A stretch of 64,000 nucleotides of DNA, taken from Chitinimonas sp. BJYL2 (GTDB lineage Bacteria > Pseudomonadota > Gammaproteobacteria > Burkholderiales > Chitinimonadaceae). Of the stretch, positions 40,448-49,542 are shown in pieces. The stretch is taken from contig NZ_JANZKW010000003.1 in assembly GCF_027257935.1 (NCBI RefSeq), forward strand, positions 1 to 64,000, given 5' to 3'. Each line of letters starts with the position of its first letter. The stretch's first letter is position 1. A program made the position numbers and the translations under genes. Under the pieces are notes generated by a model. It had not been told where the DNA came from and made no database searches. It worked only from the letters and a program-made list of their open reading frames with translations.

Positions 40448-42130
40448 TCAATCGTTGGCGTAGATATCGCGATCCTTGGTTTCCGGTGCAAACAGCACAC
40501 CGATCACGAAGGTCATGATGGCGAATACGATGGGGTACCAGAGGCCATAGTAGATGTCGCCGGTGGCAGCCACCATCGCAAAGGCCACAGTGGGCAGGAA
40601 GCCACCGAACCAGCCATTGCCGATGTGATACGGCAACGACATCGAGGTATAGCGGATCTTGGTCGGGAACAGCTCGACCAGCCAGGCGGCAATCGGGCCG
40701 TACACCATGGTCACGAAGATCACCAGGATGGTCAGCAAGGCAATCACCATCGGCGTGTTCATTGCATTGGGATCGGCCTTGGCCGGATAGCCGGCTACCT
40801 TCAATGCTTCACCCAGTGACTTGTTGAACGCGTCAGATTGAGTCTTGAAGTCGTCCTTGCTCAGCGCCTCGCCTTCGAAGCTGTTGACCACGGTGGCGCC
40901 GATGCTGACCGATGCCAGGGTCCCGGCGGGTGCGGCTTCGTTGGTGTAGGGAATGCCTTTCTTGGCCAGTGCCGACTTGATGATGTCGCACGATTGCTTG
41001 AAGGCAGCCTTGCCGATCGGGTCGAACTGGAAGGCACACTTGGCCGGATCGGCGACAACTTTCACCGGGGCGTTGGCGACTGCGGCTTCGAGTGCCGGAT
41101 TGGCGAAGTGCGTCAGTGCCTTGAAGATCGGGAAGTACGACAGCGCAGCGATCAGGCAGCCGGCCATGATGATCTTCTTGCGACCGATCTTGTCCGACAG
41201 CGCACCGAACAGGATGAAACCCGGCGTGGCGATGGCCAGCGAGATCGCGATCAGGATATCGGCCTTGTCGGCCTCCACGCCCAGTGTCTTGGTCAGGAAG
41301 AACAAGGCATAGAACTGGCCCGTGTACCAGACCACAGCCTGGCCCGCAGTGCCGCCGAACAGCGACAGCAGCACGATCTTCAGGTTAGGCCAACGCAGAA
41401 ACGATTCAGTCAGCGGTGCCTTCGACTGCTTGCCTTCTTCCTTCATCTTTTTGAAGGCCGGCGACTCGTTCAGCTGCATACGGATGTAGACCGAGATGGC
41501 CAGCATGATCAGCGAGACAAGGAAGGGAATGCGCCACCCCCATTCCTTGAAAGCCTCCGTACCCAGGCTGTTGCGGCACAACCAGATCACCAGCAGCGAC
41601 AGGAACAGACCCAGCGTTGCCGTGGTCTGGATGAAGCTGGTGTAGAGGCCACGCTTGCCATGCGGCGCATGCTCGGCCACATAGGTCGCCGCACCGCCGT
41701 ACTCGCCGCCGAGCGCCAGGCCCTGTAGCAAGCGCAGGATGATGAGGATGATCGGGGCGGCAATGCCGATGCTCGCGTAGCCTGGCAGCAGACCCACGAT
41801 GGCGGTGGACAGACCCATGATCAGGATGGTGACGAGGAAGGTGTATTTGCGGCCGATCATGTCGCCAAGGCGACCGAACACGATGGCGCCGAAAGGACGC
41901 ACGGCAAAGCCGGCGGCAAAGGCCATCAGCGCAAAAATGAAGGCTGTGGTGTCGTTCACGCCGGCAAAAAAGTGCGAGGCAATGATCGCGGCCAGTGAGC
42001 CGTAAAGATAAAAGTCATACCACTCGAACACGGTACCGAGCGACGAGGCGAAAATCACCTTGCGCTCCTCTTTCGTCATGGGCCGCGGTGCGGCCTGTGC
42101 ACCGCTGGCGGTGCTGGCGATAACGGTCAT
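40448..42130 (-). CDS. MHS-family MFS transporter with large insertion
   Basis: A 560-residue major facilitator of the metabolite:H+ symporter type. Marks: FEWYDFYLYG near the N-terminus, RPFGAIVFGRLGDMIGRK (loop 2-3) and RLLQGLALGGEYGGAATYVAEHAP. About 12 membrane helices are interrupted between the C-half helices by a hydrophilic insertion (about residues 342-459) containing two cysteines (365 and 381). ATG 42130 has GGAG about 9 bases upstream; the TTG-type extension to 42223 is rejected. Neighbouring acs suggests a short carboxylate as substrate; this is inference. Confidence 0.88.
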   Translation of the reverse strand: MTVIASTASGAQAAPRPMTKEERKVIFASSLGTVFEWYDFYLYGSLAAIIASHFFAGVNDTTAFIFALMAFAAGFAVRPFGAIVFGRLGDMIGRKYTFLVTILIMGLSTAIVGLLPGYASIGIAAPIILIILRLLQGLALGGEYGGAATYVAEHAPHGKRGLYTSFIQTTATLGLFLSLLVIWLCRNSLGTEAFKEWGWRIPFLVSLIMLAISVYIRMQLNESPAFKKMKEEGKQSKAPLTESFLRWPNLKIVLLSLFGGTAGQAVVWYTGQFYALFFLTKTLGVEADKADILIAISLAIATPGFILFGALSDKIGRKKIIMAGCLIAALSYFPIFKALTHFANPALEAAVANAPVKVVADPAKCAFQFDPIGKAAFKQSCDIIKSALAKKGIPYTNEAAPAGTLASVSIGATVVNSFEGEALSKDDFKTQSDAFNKSLGEALKVAGYPAKADPNAMNTPMVIALLTILVIFVTMVYGPIAAWLVELFPTKIRYTSMSLPYHIGNGWFGGFLPTVAFAMVAATGDIYYGLWYPIVFAIMTFVIGVLFAPETKDRDIYAND

Positions 42131-42271
42131 TGCTAGTCTCCATCTTCTCTGGCGGGCGCGTAGCCCCAGGTCGTTGAATCCTGCCCTTGGTACATCTCTG
42201 CGGATGTTTGGCAGGTGGGACACGAGGATTGTCGTGTTGGGCCGAAATCTATGCCGCGCCCCGAGTGACTG

Positions 42272-42324
42272 GCTAATCGCAAATTTGAATGTCGCTAATC
42301 AGCGGATCGATATTGCAGTGCAAT
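42272..42324. promoter_or_regulatory. Candidate LysR-regulator operator in divergent region
   Basis: The 320-base gap between the transporter and the divergent LysR gene holds direct repeats GCTAATC at 42272-42278 and 42294-42300 (22 bases apart, two helical turns) and a perfect dyad ATTGCA-G-TGCAAT at 42312-42324. Such clustered repeats and dyads are usual for LysR-type operators, but no classic T-N11-A dyad stands out. Confidence 0.4.
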
Positions 42325-42450
42325 AACTCTAATGCTGATGCGCTCTGGCGAGGTGTTCAGGTGGTCTGGAATTGCACCGCTCCCGCGTGTGTCGCGCTGG
42401 CAAAAAGACCCGGATCGGCGGCAGAATGCGTAATACAAGGAGGGGATGAG

Positions 42451-43341
42451 TTGGAAATCTACCAGTTGCGTACCTTCGTCACCGTCGCTCAGCAGGGGCA
42501 TCTGACCCAGGCTGCCGAAATCCTCCATCTAAGCCAGCCTGCGGTGACGGCGCAGATCAAGGCGCTGGAGGAGGAAACCGGCGTCAGCCTGTTCGAGCGC
42601 ATTCCCTCGGGCGTGAGTCTCACCGAGGCGGGCAAGGCGCTTTTGCCCGAGGCCGAACGCATCCTTGCCGAGAGTCGGCAGATGCTGGCCAAGGCGCGTG
42701 GCCTTAAGGGGCAACCCAGCGGCAAGTTGCGGCTGGGCACCATACTCAGCGCCGAGATACTCCGGCTGGGCCCCATGCTGGCCGCCATGCACAGCCAGTA
42801 TCCGCTGGTCCAGATCAGTACCTTCCAGGGCATTTCGGGTACGGTGCTCAACGAGGTCCGCAAGAAGGAATACGACGCTGGCTTTTTTATCGGCCGCAAC
42901 CCCTATCAAACAGTGCATTCGCTAAAGCTGGTCGACCTGCCTTATGTGGTTGCGGCCCCGCCGGGTTGGCGTGACGAGCTTGCGGGGAGCGACTGGAAGG
43001 CGCTGGGCAAAGTGCCCTGGGTGGGCGCAACGCAATTTTCTAGCTTGTCGAAAATCCATGCCGAAATCTGGCGTGAGCACAATATTGCGCCGCGTAAGGT
43101 TGGCGATGTCGATCAGGAACAGAGCATGCAGGCCTGCGTGGAAGCGGGCCTGGGGCTGTGCATGCTGCGTCGGGATGTGGCCGAAGCGGCGGAGCAGGCG
43201 GGACGGCTATGGATTTGGGGTGATGCCGGCGTGATGGTGCCGCTGTCGTTCATCTACCCGGCCGACATGGCTGACGACCCTTTGCTGGGCCTGTTCCGCG
43301 AAACCTTGCGCGCCATCTGGCCCGAGGCGGGCACGGCCTGA
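42451..43341 (+). CDS. LysR-type transcriptional regulator
   Basis: A 296-residue regulator: N-terminal winged helix (LRTFVTVAQQGHLTQAAEIL, then SQPAVTAQIKALEEETG) and a periplasmic-binding-like effector domain. The start is TTG at 42451, preceded by a strong AAGGAGGGG site; the frame runs further upstream but with no homology. The family usually controls the divergent neighbour, here the MHS transporter and perhaps acs. Confidence 0.93.
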   Translation: MEIYQLRTFVTVAQQGHLTQAAEILHLSQPAVTAQIKALEEETGVSLFERIPSGVSLTEAGKALLPEAERILAESRQMLAKARGLKGQPSGKLRLGTILSAEILRLGPMLAAMHSQYPLVQISTFQGISGTVLNEVRKKEYDAGFFIGRNPYQTVHSLKLVDLPYVVAAPPGWRDELAGSDWKALGKVPWVGATQFSSLSKIHAEIWREHNIAPRKVGDVDQEQSMQACVEAGLGLCMLRRDVAEAAEQAGRLWIWGDAGVMVPLSFIYPADMADDPLLGLFRETLRAIWPEAGTA

Positions 43342-43357
43342 ATTTGGGCCGTAGGCC

Positions 43358-43726
43358 TCAGCCAATGCGGCGGGTGATCCATCCCGCCATGGCCTGCAAT
43401 ACGCCTTCTGCTTCGCCTAGCGCTTCCGTGACTTCAAATTGGATGTCGGGGTGCTGCTTACGCAAGTCGGCCAGCATCTCGGGCAGATCGCGGCGCAAGT
43501 GGGCGCCCCTGGCCATGAAGGCGGGGACAATACTGATCTGCGTATAGCCTTGGGCAACCAGCTCGCCGGTACAACTGGTCAGCGAAGGCGACATCAGTTC
43601 CAGGAATGCCAGTACGACATGGCAATCCGGCCGCTGGGCTGCCAGTAAGGCCCGCAGGCGCTGGAAGGGCTCGGCCCACTGTGGATCGCGGGCGCCGTGG
43701 GCAAACAGGATGATGGCGTGGCTCAT
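43358..43726 (-). CDS. cbiX: CbiX-type sirohydrochlorin chelatase-like protein
   Basis: A 122-residue small chelatase of the CbiX-short family, which inserts metal into sirohydrochlorin for sirohaem or cobalamin synthesis. It starts with ILFAHGARDPQWAEPF (the conserved histidine) and has the second histidine in PAFMARGAHLRRDLP. No other tetrapyrrole gene is nearby, so iron or cobalt specificity is undecided. Confidence 0.87.
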   Translation of the reverse strand: MSHAIILFAHGARDPQWAEPFQRLRALLAAQRPDCHVVLAFLELMSPSLTSCTGELVAQGYTQISIVPAFMARGAHLRRDLPEMLADLRKQHPDIQFEVTEALGEAEGVLQAMAGWITRRIG

Positions 43727-43762
43727 GGTCTTGTCTCGTGGGCGTCTTTGCGTTGGCGCAGC

Positions 43763-43795
43763 ACAAAAACAAACACCCCGCGTAGGAGCGGGGTG
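43763..43795 (-). terminator. Intrinsic terminator after rpmB-rpmG
   Basis: On the minus strand, stem CACCCCGC/GCGGGGTG with a 6-base loop, followed by TTTGTTTTTGTG. Confidence 0.92.
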
Positions 43796-43827
43796 CGTGT
43801 CGTATGCGTCATCAGGTGAACCAAAGC

Positions 43828-43983
43828 TTACTTAAGCTTGGTTTCCTTGTAGGCAACATGCTTGCGGACGACGGGATCAAACTTCATGATCTCCATCTTT
43901 TCCGGCTTGGTGCGCTTGTTCTTGGTGGTGGTGTAGAAGTGACCGGTACCAGCGGTCGACTCAAGCTTGATCTTCTCGCGCAT
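43828..43983 (-). CDS. rpmG: 50S ribosomal protein L33
   Basis: A 51-residue protein reading [20 protein letters not shown] at its start and ending [10 protein letters not shown], as in proteobacterial L33. It has no CxxC pairs, so it is the zinc-free form. It is 16 bases downstream of rpmB, in the standard rpmB-rpmG operon. Confidence 0.98.
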   Translation of the reverse strand: MREKIKLESTAGTGHFYTTTKNKRTKPEKMEIMKFDPVVRKHVAYKETKLK

Positions 43984-43999
43984 GATTCAGATTCCTGGA

Positions 44000-44233
44000 T
44001 TACAGTTCGCCGCGAGCGCGGAGGTCGGCCAGGACAACATCAATGCCCAGCTTGTCGATATTACGCAGACCAGCATTGGATACGCGCAGGCGCACCCAGC
44101 GGTTTTCGCTTTCTACCCAGAACTTGCGATATTGCAGGTTCGGCAGGAAACGACGCTTGGTCTTGTTGTTGGCGTGGGAAACATTGTTACCCACCATCGG
44201 CTTCTTGCCGGTAATGACGCATACACGAGCCAT
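44000..44233 (-). CDS. rpmB: 50S ribosomal protein L28
   Basis: A 77-residue protein with [20 protein letters not shown] and [19 protein letters not shown], typical of L28. It lacks zinc-ligand cysteine pairs, the same zinc-free type as its partner L33. ATG 44233 gives the normal N-terminus; an upstream in-frame start is rejected. Confidence 0.98.
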   Translation of the reverse strand: MARVCVITGKKPMVGNNVSHANNKTKRRFLPNLQYRKFWVESENRWVRLRVSNAGLRNIDKLGIDVVLADLRARGEL

Positions 44234-44332
44234 CTTGGACTCCAACGGATTCTTAAGAAAACGGAACTTCAAGCAGCTGGCCGTAAGGTGAAAACACGCA
44301 ATACGACCTGCCAGAAATCGCAAAGAGGCCGA

Positions 44333-44361
44333 ATGTTAGCGAGTCGATATGGTGCTGTCAA
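44333..44361 (-). promoter_or_regulatory. Sigma-70 promoter of rpmB-rpmG
   Basis: On the minus strand, a perfect TTGACA (44361-44356) and TAACAT (44338-44333) are separated by exactly 17 bases, giving a leader of about 90 bases to the rpmB start. Confidence 0.6.
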
Positions 44362-44449
44362 ATCGATTTATCGGGCAAATTACTTTTTCCGCCAGTTGCT
44401 TACGGCGCCAAAGTGGTAAATTCGCAGGCTGTTCCGAACCCGTGCCGTC

Positions 44450-46456
44450 ATGCTCCACAAGCTCAACTCCCCCCAGCAAGCCGCCGTACGCCATCTGGAT
44501 GGCCCTTTGCTGGTGCTGGCGGGTGCCGGTTCGGGCAAGACCCGGGTGATCACCCAGAAGATCGCCTACATGATCGAGCACGCGGGTTACGACGCCCGCA
44601 ATATCGCCGCGATCACCTTCACCAACAAAGCCGCCCGCGAGATGCAGGAGCGGGTGGGCCAGTTGCTCGATCCGGCCCGGCTCAAGGGGTTGACCGTCTC
44701 GACCTTTCACTCGCTGGGTCTGCAGATCGTGCGCCAGGAACATGCGGCACTGGGCTACAAGCCGCGCTTCTCGATTCTGGATAGCGCCGATGCCGGCAAG
44801 ATCATTTCCGACATTCTCGCCACCACTGATAAAGACAAGATCCGCTCGACGATCTCGACGATTTCCCGGCTAAAGAACGATTTCCTGAGCCCCGACATGG
44901 CACTGGGGCAAGCCCAGAGCGAGGGCGAGATGCAGATCGCCAAGGTGTATCGCGCCTATCAGGACACCTTGTTCGCGTATCAGGCGGTAGATTTTGATGA
45001 CCTGATCCGCCTGCCGGTGGAGTTGTTCGAGCGCGAGTCGGCCATCCTCACCAAGTGGCAGTTGCGGCTGCGCTATCTATTGATTGATGAGTATCAGGAC
45101 ACGAACACCTGCCAGTACCGGCTGATCAAGCTGCTGACGGGGTTTCACGGCAAGTTCACCGCAGTGGGGGACGACGACCAGAGCATTTATGCCTGGCGCG
45201 GTGCCAATGTGGAGAATCTGAACCTGCTCAAGGAAGATTTCCCCAGGCTCGAAGTCATCAAGCTCGAACAGAACTACCGCTCGACCAGCCGTATTCTCAA
45301 GGCGGCAAACTCGGTGATCGCCAACAATCCCAAGTTGTTCGAGAAGCAGCTGTGGAGCGAACTGGGCATCGGCGATCCGATCAGCGTGGTCGAGATGAAG
45401 GACGAGGAGCACGAGGCCGAGATGGTGGCCATGCGCCTCTTGGCCCACAAGTTCGAGAACCGCACGCGCTTTGCGGATTACGCAATTCTGTATCGCGGCA
45501 ATCATCAGGCGCGCATCCTGGAAGGCCAGCTGCGCAATCACAAGATTCCCTACCAGATCTCTGGCGGGCAGAGCTTCTTTGATAAAGCCGAAATCAAGGA
45601 CGTGCTGGGCTACCTGCGCCTGATCGCCAACCAGAATGACGACCCGGCCTTCATCCGCGCGGTGACTACGCCCAAGCGCGGGATCGGCAATGTCACGCTG
45701 GAAAAGCTGGGTGCGCTGGCAGCAGAGCGCAAATGCAGTCTGTTCGAGGCGGTGTTCCTGCCCAGCTGTGCCGATCTGCTGCAGACCGCGCAATACGAAG
45801 GTTTGCAGACCTTTTGTGGTTTCATCAACCGTATGGCCAGCCGCGCGGCACGCGAACCCGCGGGGGCGCTGCTCAAGGAACTGCTGACAGCCATCGAATA
45901 TGAGGCTTGGCTTTACGAGAGCGAGGAGCCGCGTCCTGCCGAGAGCAAATGGAAAAATGTGCTGGAGCTGGTGGCCTGGTTCGACAAGCGTGCCGAAGAG
46001 CAGGGCGATACGCTGATCGACATGACGCAGAAGATCGCGCTGATCACGCTGCTGGATGGTCGCGAGGAAGAAGAGCCCGACGCGGTGCGGTTATCCACCT
46101 TGCATGCCTCCAAGGGTCTTGAATACGGCCATGTTTTCTTGGTGGGATGCGAAGAGGGTGTGCTACCGCATCAGGCCAGCATCGACAGCGGCATGGTCGA
46201 GGAAGAACGGCGGCTGATGTATGTGGGGATCACCCGCGCCCAGCGCAGCCTCACGATTACCTACTGCGGCAAGCGCAAGCGGGCAGGGGAGTGGCAAGTG
46301 GTTGAACCAAGCCGATTCTTGCTGGAGCTGCCGCAGGACGATATCCGTATCAGCGGACGGCTGGCGCGCAATGGTGGTGCGCCGCAGGTGAGCAAAAGTG
46401 AAGGTCGCGCCAAGCTGGCGGGTTTGCTGGCAGGCTTGGACAACAAGCGCGGCTGA
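44450..46456 (+). CDS. rep: ATP-dependent DNA helicase Rep
   Basis: A 668-residue superfamily 1A 3'-5' helicase that clears roadblocks ahead of replication forks. Motifs: Walker A GAGSGKT (25-31), AITFTNKAAREM (Ia), LLIDEYQDTN (II), GDDDQSIYAWRGA (III), LEQNYRSTSRIL (IV), LSTLHASKGLEYGHVFLVG (V) and YVGITRAQRSLTITYC (VI). Length and the LNSPQQAAV start fit Rep (673) rather than UvrD, which is longer. Confidence 0.95.
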   Translation: MLHKLNSPQQAAVRHLDGPLLVLAGAGSGKTRVITQKIAYMIEHAGYDARNIAAITFTNKAAREMQERVGQLLDPARLKGLTVSTFHSLGLQIVRQEHAALGYKPRFSILDSADAGKIISDILATTDKDKIRSTISTISRLKNDFLSPDMALGQAQSEGEMQIAKVYRAYQDTLFAYQAVDFDDLIRLPVELFERESAILTKWQLRLRYLLIDEYQDTNTCQYRLIKLLTGFHGKFTAVGDDDQSIYAWRGANVENLNLLKEDFPRLEVIKLEQNYRSTSRILKAANSVIANNPKLFEKQLWSELGIGDPISVVEMKDEEHEAEMVAMRLLAHKFENRTRFADYAILYRGNHQARILEGQLRNHKIPYQISGGQSFFDKAEIKDVLGYLRLIANQNDDPAFIRAVTTPKRGIGNVTLEKLGALAAERKCSLFEAVFLPSCADLLQTAQYEGLQTFCGFINRMASRAAREPAGALLKELLTAIEYEAWLYESEEPRPAESKWKNVLELVAWFDKRAEEQGDTLIDMTQKIALITLLDGREEEEPDAVRLSTLHASKGLEYGHVFLVGCEEGVLPHQASIDSGMVEEERRLMYVGITRAQRSLTITYCGKRKRAGEWQVVEPSRFLLELPQDDIRISGRLARNGGAPQVSKSEGRAKLAGLLAGLDNKRG

Positions 46457-46475
46457 AGCGCCACACTTGCCGGGC

Positions 46476-46859
46476 TCAGGCCAGCTTACGTCCCAGTGCT
46501 TGCTCGGTCACGCCGATCAGTTTGGCGGCAGTAAACGGTTTGACCACAAATCCCGAAGCCCCCAGCGATATGGATGATTTGACCCGTGGCAGCGTGGCTT
46601 CGCCACTGACCATGACCACGCGCGGTACTCGTCGCATCTTGGCCAGACTGGCGAGCACATTGATGCCATCCGAGCCGGGCAGGTTGATATCCAGCAGGAC
46701 CAGATCAGGCAACTTGTCCTGACACAGCTTGAGGCCCTCTTCACCATTCACGGCCGAACCCGCAAATTCCAGCCCTGCATCGGTCAGGATGCCGCGTATC
46801 AGCGAACGCAATACGCTATCGTCGTCGATGACCACGAAGGTCGGTTTGTCCCCCGCCAT
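46476..46859 (-). CDS. Single-domain response regulator (CheY-like)
   Basis: A 127-residue receiver domain with no output domain. Acidic pocket D12/D13, phospho-acceptor D57 (LVLLDINLPGSDG), S85 and K107 (GFVVKPF) are all present. A GGAGAAGAGG ribosome site precedes ATG 46859; the in-frame start at 46892 is rejected. No histidine kinase or chemotaxis gene is nearby, so its partner is unknown. It is divergent from mutL. Confidence 0.92.
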   Translation of the reverse strand: MAGDKPTFVVIDDDSVLRSLIRGILTDAGLEFAGSAVNGEEGLKLCQDKLPDLVLLDINLPGSDGINVLASLAKMRRVPRVVMVSGEATLPRVKSSISLGASGFVVKPFTAAKLIGVTEQALGRKLA

Positions 46860-46951
46860 CTTGCCTCTTCTCCGGGTTGCTTCTGGGGCCACTGGTATAC
46901 TGCGCAGGTCTGTACGCAGGCCTTGTCCCTTACGCTACGCCGAGTTATTCC

Positions 46952-48769
46952 ATGCCCAGCATCCGTCAGCTGCCCGATCACCTGATCAACCAGATCGCTG
47001 CTGGTGAGGTCGTCGAGCGGCCTGCATCCGCGCTCAAGGAGTTGCTGGAAAACAGTCTGGATGCTGGTGCGACCTCTCTCAGCGTAGACCTCGCCGAGGG
47101 TGGAAGCAAACTGATCCGGGTGACTGACGACGGTGGCGGTATTGCCCGTGACGACCTGACGCTGGCGCTGAGCCGCCATGCCACCAGCAAGATCGCCAGC
47201 CTAGAAGACCTGCACCGGGTGCGCACGCTGGGTTTTCGTGGTGAGGGATTGGCAAGCATTGCGTCTGTCTCACAACTCATGCTCAGCAGCCGCCTCGCAG
47301 GCAGCGATCAGGCGTGGCGCGTGGAGGCCGATAACGGCACGATCCACGATGCTGAACCCGCAGCCCTGGCCGCAGGCACTGCGGTGGAGGTGCGCGATCT
47401 TTATTTCAACGTGCCCGCCCGCCGCAAGTTCCTCAAGACGGCAGCGACCGAATACGCGCATTGCGAAGACGTGTTTAAACGCATTGCCTTGGCGCGCCCC
47501 GATCTGACACTCACGCTCACCCACAACGGCAAGGTGCAATGGCGCCTCAAACCCGAAACTGCGGCTGAGCGCGTACGCGCCGTGCTGGGCAACGAGTTTG
47601 CCGACACCATGCTGGCGCTGGAATCTGAGGCCGGCCCCCTGCGGCTGCGCGGCTTTGCCGGTTCGCCCACGGTATCGCGCGCCAGTCGCGATGCGCAGTT
47701 CGTGTTCGTGAATGGCCGCTTTGTGCGCGACAAGGTCGTGCAGCACGCGCTGCGCGAAGCCTACCGCGACGTGCTGCATCTGGATCGCCAGCCACTCTAT
47801 GTGCTGGATATCGAGCTCGACCCCGAGATGGTCGATGTGAACGTACATCCGACCAAAACGGAAGTCCGCTTTCGCGAATCGCAAGCGGTGCACCGGTTCC
47901 TGTTTCATTCATTGCATCGTGCGCTGGCCGAGACACGCGCCGGTGCGGATAGCCAGGCGATCGCCATACCTGCGCCAGCGCCCATCCAGGCCCATTACGC
48001 ACCCAGCTACGAGCAGGTACGCATGCCCCTGGCGGTGAATGAAGTGCCCGCTGCCGGCTTTTACGAGACGCTGTATCAGGGCGTGCGTGAGGCCGAAGCA
48101 AGGCCGGCCAGCCAGCCGCCAATGTTCACCGTGCCACCGAACAATCCACCCGCACGTGCCGCCATGCCGGTCGATGATGACGGCTTCCCGCCGCTGGGTT
48201 TCGCACTGGCACAGCTGCATGGCGTCTACGTCCTCTCACAGGCGCGTGACGGCCTGATCGTGGTGGACATGCACGCCGCCCATGAGCGCGTGGTGTACGA
48301 AAAGCTCAAGCGCAGCCTTGATGCGGCCAGCATGCCCGATCAACCGCTCTTGTTGCCACTGGCCTTTCCGGCCGACCGCCTCGATGTGGCGACGGTGGAA
48401 GAGCACAGCGCCACGCTGGCGCAGCTGGGTTTCGAGCTGGCCGTGTTGGGGCCTAACCAGCTGGCGGTACGCGCCGTACCGATGCTGCTCAAGGATGCCG
48501 ACCCGGTTGCACTTGCGCGCTCGGTGCTGGCCGATATCCGCGAAGTGGGCGCCAGCCGTGTGCTGACCGACAAACGCGACGCGCTGCTCGCCAGCATGGC
48601 CTGCCATGGCGCCGTGCGCGCCAATCGCACGCTGACGCTGCCGGAAATGAATGCGTTGTTGCGCGAGATGGAAGCTACGGAGCGCTCGGGCCAGTGCAAC
48701 CATGGCCGGCCCACCTGGTTCCGGCTGGGCATGGGCGAGCTTGACAAGCTGTTCATGCGTGGCCAGTAA
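46952..48769 (+). CDS. mutL: DNA mismatch repair protein MutL
   Basis: A 605-residue GHKL ATPase of mismatch repair. N-terminal motifs: LINQIAAGEVVERPASALKE, ENSLDAGA, DDGGGI and GFRGEGLASIASVS. The C-terminal domain has DMHAAHERVVYE at 439-450 (a DQHA(X)2E(X)4E-type endonuclease motif with Met for Gln), ACHGAVRAN, and CNHGRP near the end. This suggests an intrinsic nicking endonuclease, as in bacteria lacking MutH. ATG 46952 is chosen over the in-frame start at 46877. Confidence 0.96.
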   Translation: MPSIRQLPDHLINQIAAGEVVERPASALKELLENSLDAGATSLSVDLAEGGSKLIRVTDDGGGIARDDLTLALSRHATSKIASLEDLHRVRTLGFRGEGLASIASVSQLMLSSRLAGSDQAWRVEADNGTIHDAEPAALAAGTAVEVRDLYFNVPARRKFLKTAATEYAHCEDVFKRIALARPDLTLTLTHNGKVQWRLKPETAAERVRAVLGNEFADTMLALESEAGPLRLRGFAGSPTVSRASRDAQFVFVNGRFVRDKVVQHALREAYRDVLHLDRQPLYVLDIELDPEMVDVNVHPTKTEVRFRESQAVHRFLFHSLHRALAETRAGADSQAIAIPAPAPIQAHYAPSYEQVRMPLAVNEVPAAGFYETLYQGVREAEARPASQPPMFTVPPNNPPARAAMPVDDDGFPPLGFALAQLHGVYVLSQARDGLIVVDMHAAHERVVYEKLKRSLDAASMPDQPLLLPLAFPADRLDVATVEEHSATLAQLGFELAVLGPNQLAVRAVPMLLKDADPVALARSVLADIREVGASRVLTDKRDALLASMACHGAVRANRTLTLPEMNALLREMEATERSGQCNHGRPTWFRLGMGELDKLFMRGQ

Positions 48770-48771
48770 TC

Positions 48772-49542
48772 ATGACACTCGTGCTGGCCATCAAGCTGTT
48801 CGCTTCCCCCGCTTTGATCGGCTTGGCCAGTCTGGCCGGCAAGCGCTGGGGGCCGAATATCGCCGGCCTCATGGGCGGCTTGCCACTGGTGGGTGGGCCG
48901 GTGGTGCTGGCACTGTGGCTGGCCCACGGCGGCGACTTTGCTGCAGATGTTGCGCGCGCTGCGCCGGCTGGCGTGTGGGCCAATATTGTCTACATGTTGC
49001 TGGTGGGTTATGCCAGTGCCCGCTGGGCGTGGTTGGTTGCCATTCCCGTGGGCTGGCTGGGCTATCTGGCCACCTGTTTGCTGATCGATACCAGTGGCCT
49101 TGCCGATGCCTTGTGGCTGGGTTTACTGGTGTTGCCCGGCCTGTGGCTGGCGGCCACGCGCTGGTTGCCCAAGCCTGTCGCACCGCCAAGGCCCGTGCAC
49201 CTGCCCCGCATCGAGCTGATCGCGCGCATGGGGGCAGCTTCGGCGCTGGTGCTTTCCCTCACCGCCGCTGCCGACCTGTTTGGCCCCAGCCTTACCGGCG
49301 TGTTTGCCGGCGCGCCGGTTGCCGCCACGGTGATCCCGGCGTTTACCTTTGCCAATAGCGGCCGCGATGCCTTGCTTCTGGCTTTGCGTGGCTTTCTCAC
49401 CGGCCTGATGGGTTTTACCGTGTTCTTTCTGGTACTGGGCCACGGTGCTGGTCCATTTGGCCCTTGGGCGGCGATACCTGCCGTCGTTGCCGGCATCGCC
49501 GTGGGCTTGTTCGCTACCCTGCTGGCAAGGCGCGCCGCATGA
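48772..49542 (+). CDS. Uncharacterised membrane protein with internal duplication
   Basis: A 256-residue protein with about eight hydrophobic helices. Two halves look related: [19 protein letters not shown] near residue 30 and [19 protein letters not shown] near residue 170, each followed by an aromatic/Ala helix ending in a Gly pair. The motif recalls the short GlpM-type membrane proteins, but I cannot assign a family. It starts 2 bases after mutL and ends in ATGA overlap with miaA, so all three are probably translated together. Confidence 0.85.
   Translation: MTLVLAIKLFASPALIGLASLAGKRWGPNIAGLMGGLPLVGGPVVLALWLAHGGDFAADVARAAPAGVWANIVYMLLVGYASARWAWLVAIPVGWLGYLATCLLIDTSGLADALWLGLLVLPGLWLAATRWLPKPVAPPRPVHLPRIELIARMGAASALVLSLTAAADLFGPSLTGVFAGAPVAATVIPAFTFANSGRDALLLALRGFLTGLMGFTVFFLVLGHGAGPFGPWAAIPAVVAGIAVGLFATLLARRAA

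Noticed and set aside
40448-42130. Acetate permease ActP for the gene next to acs
   Set aside because: The sequence is an MHS-type major facilitator (GGEYGGAATYVAEHAP), not a sodium:solute symporter.
46091-46099. DnaA-box-like TTATCCACC
   Set aside because: A single mismatched copy inside the rep coding sequence, without clustering or AT-rich DNA.
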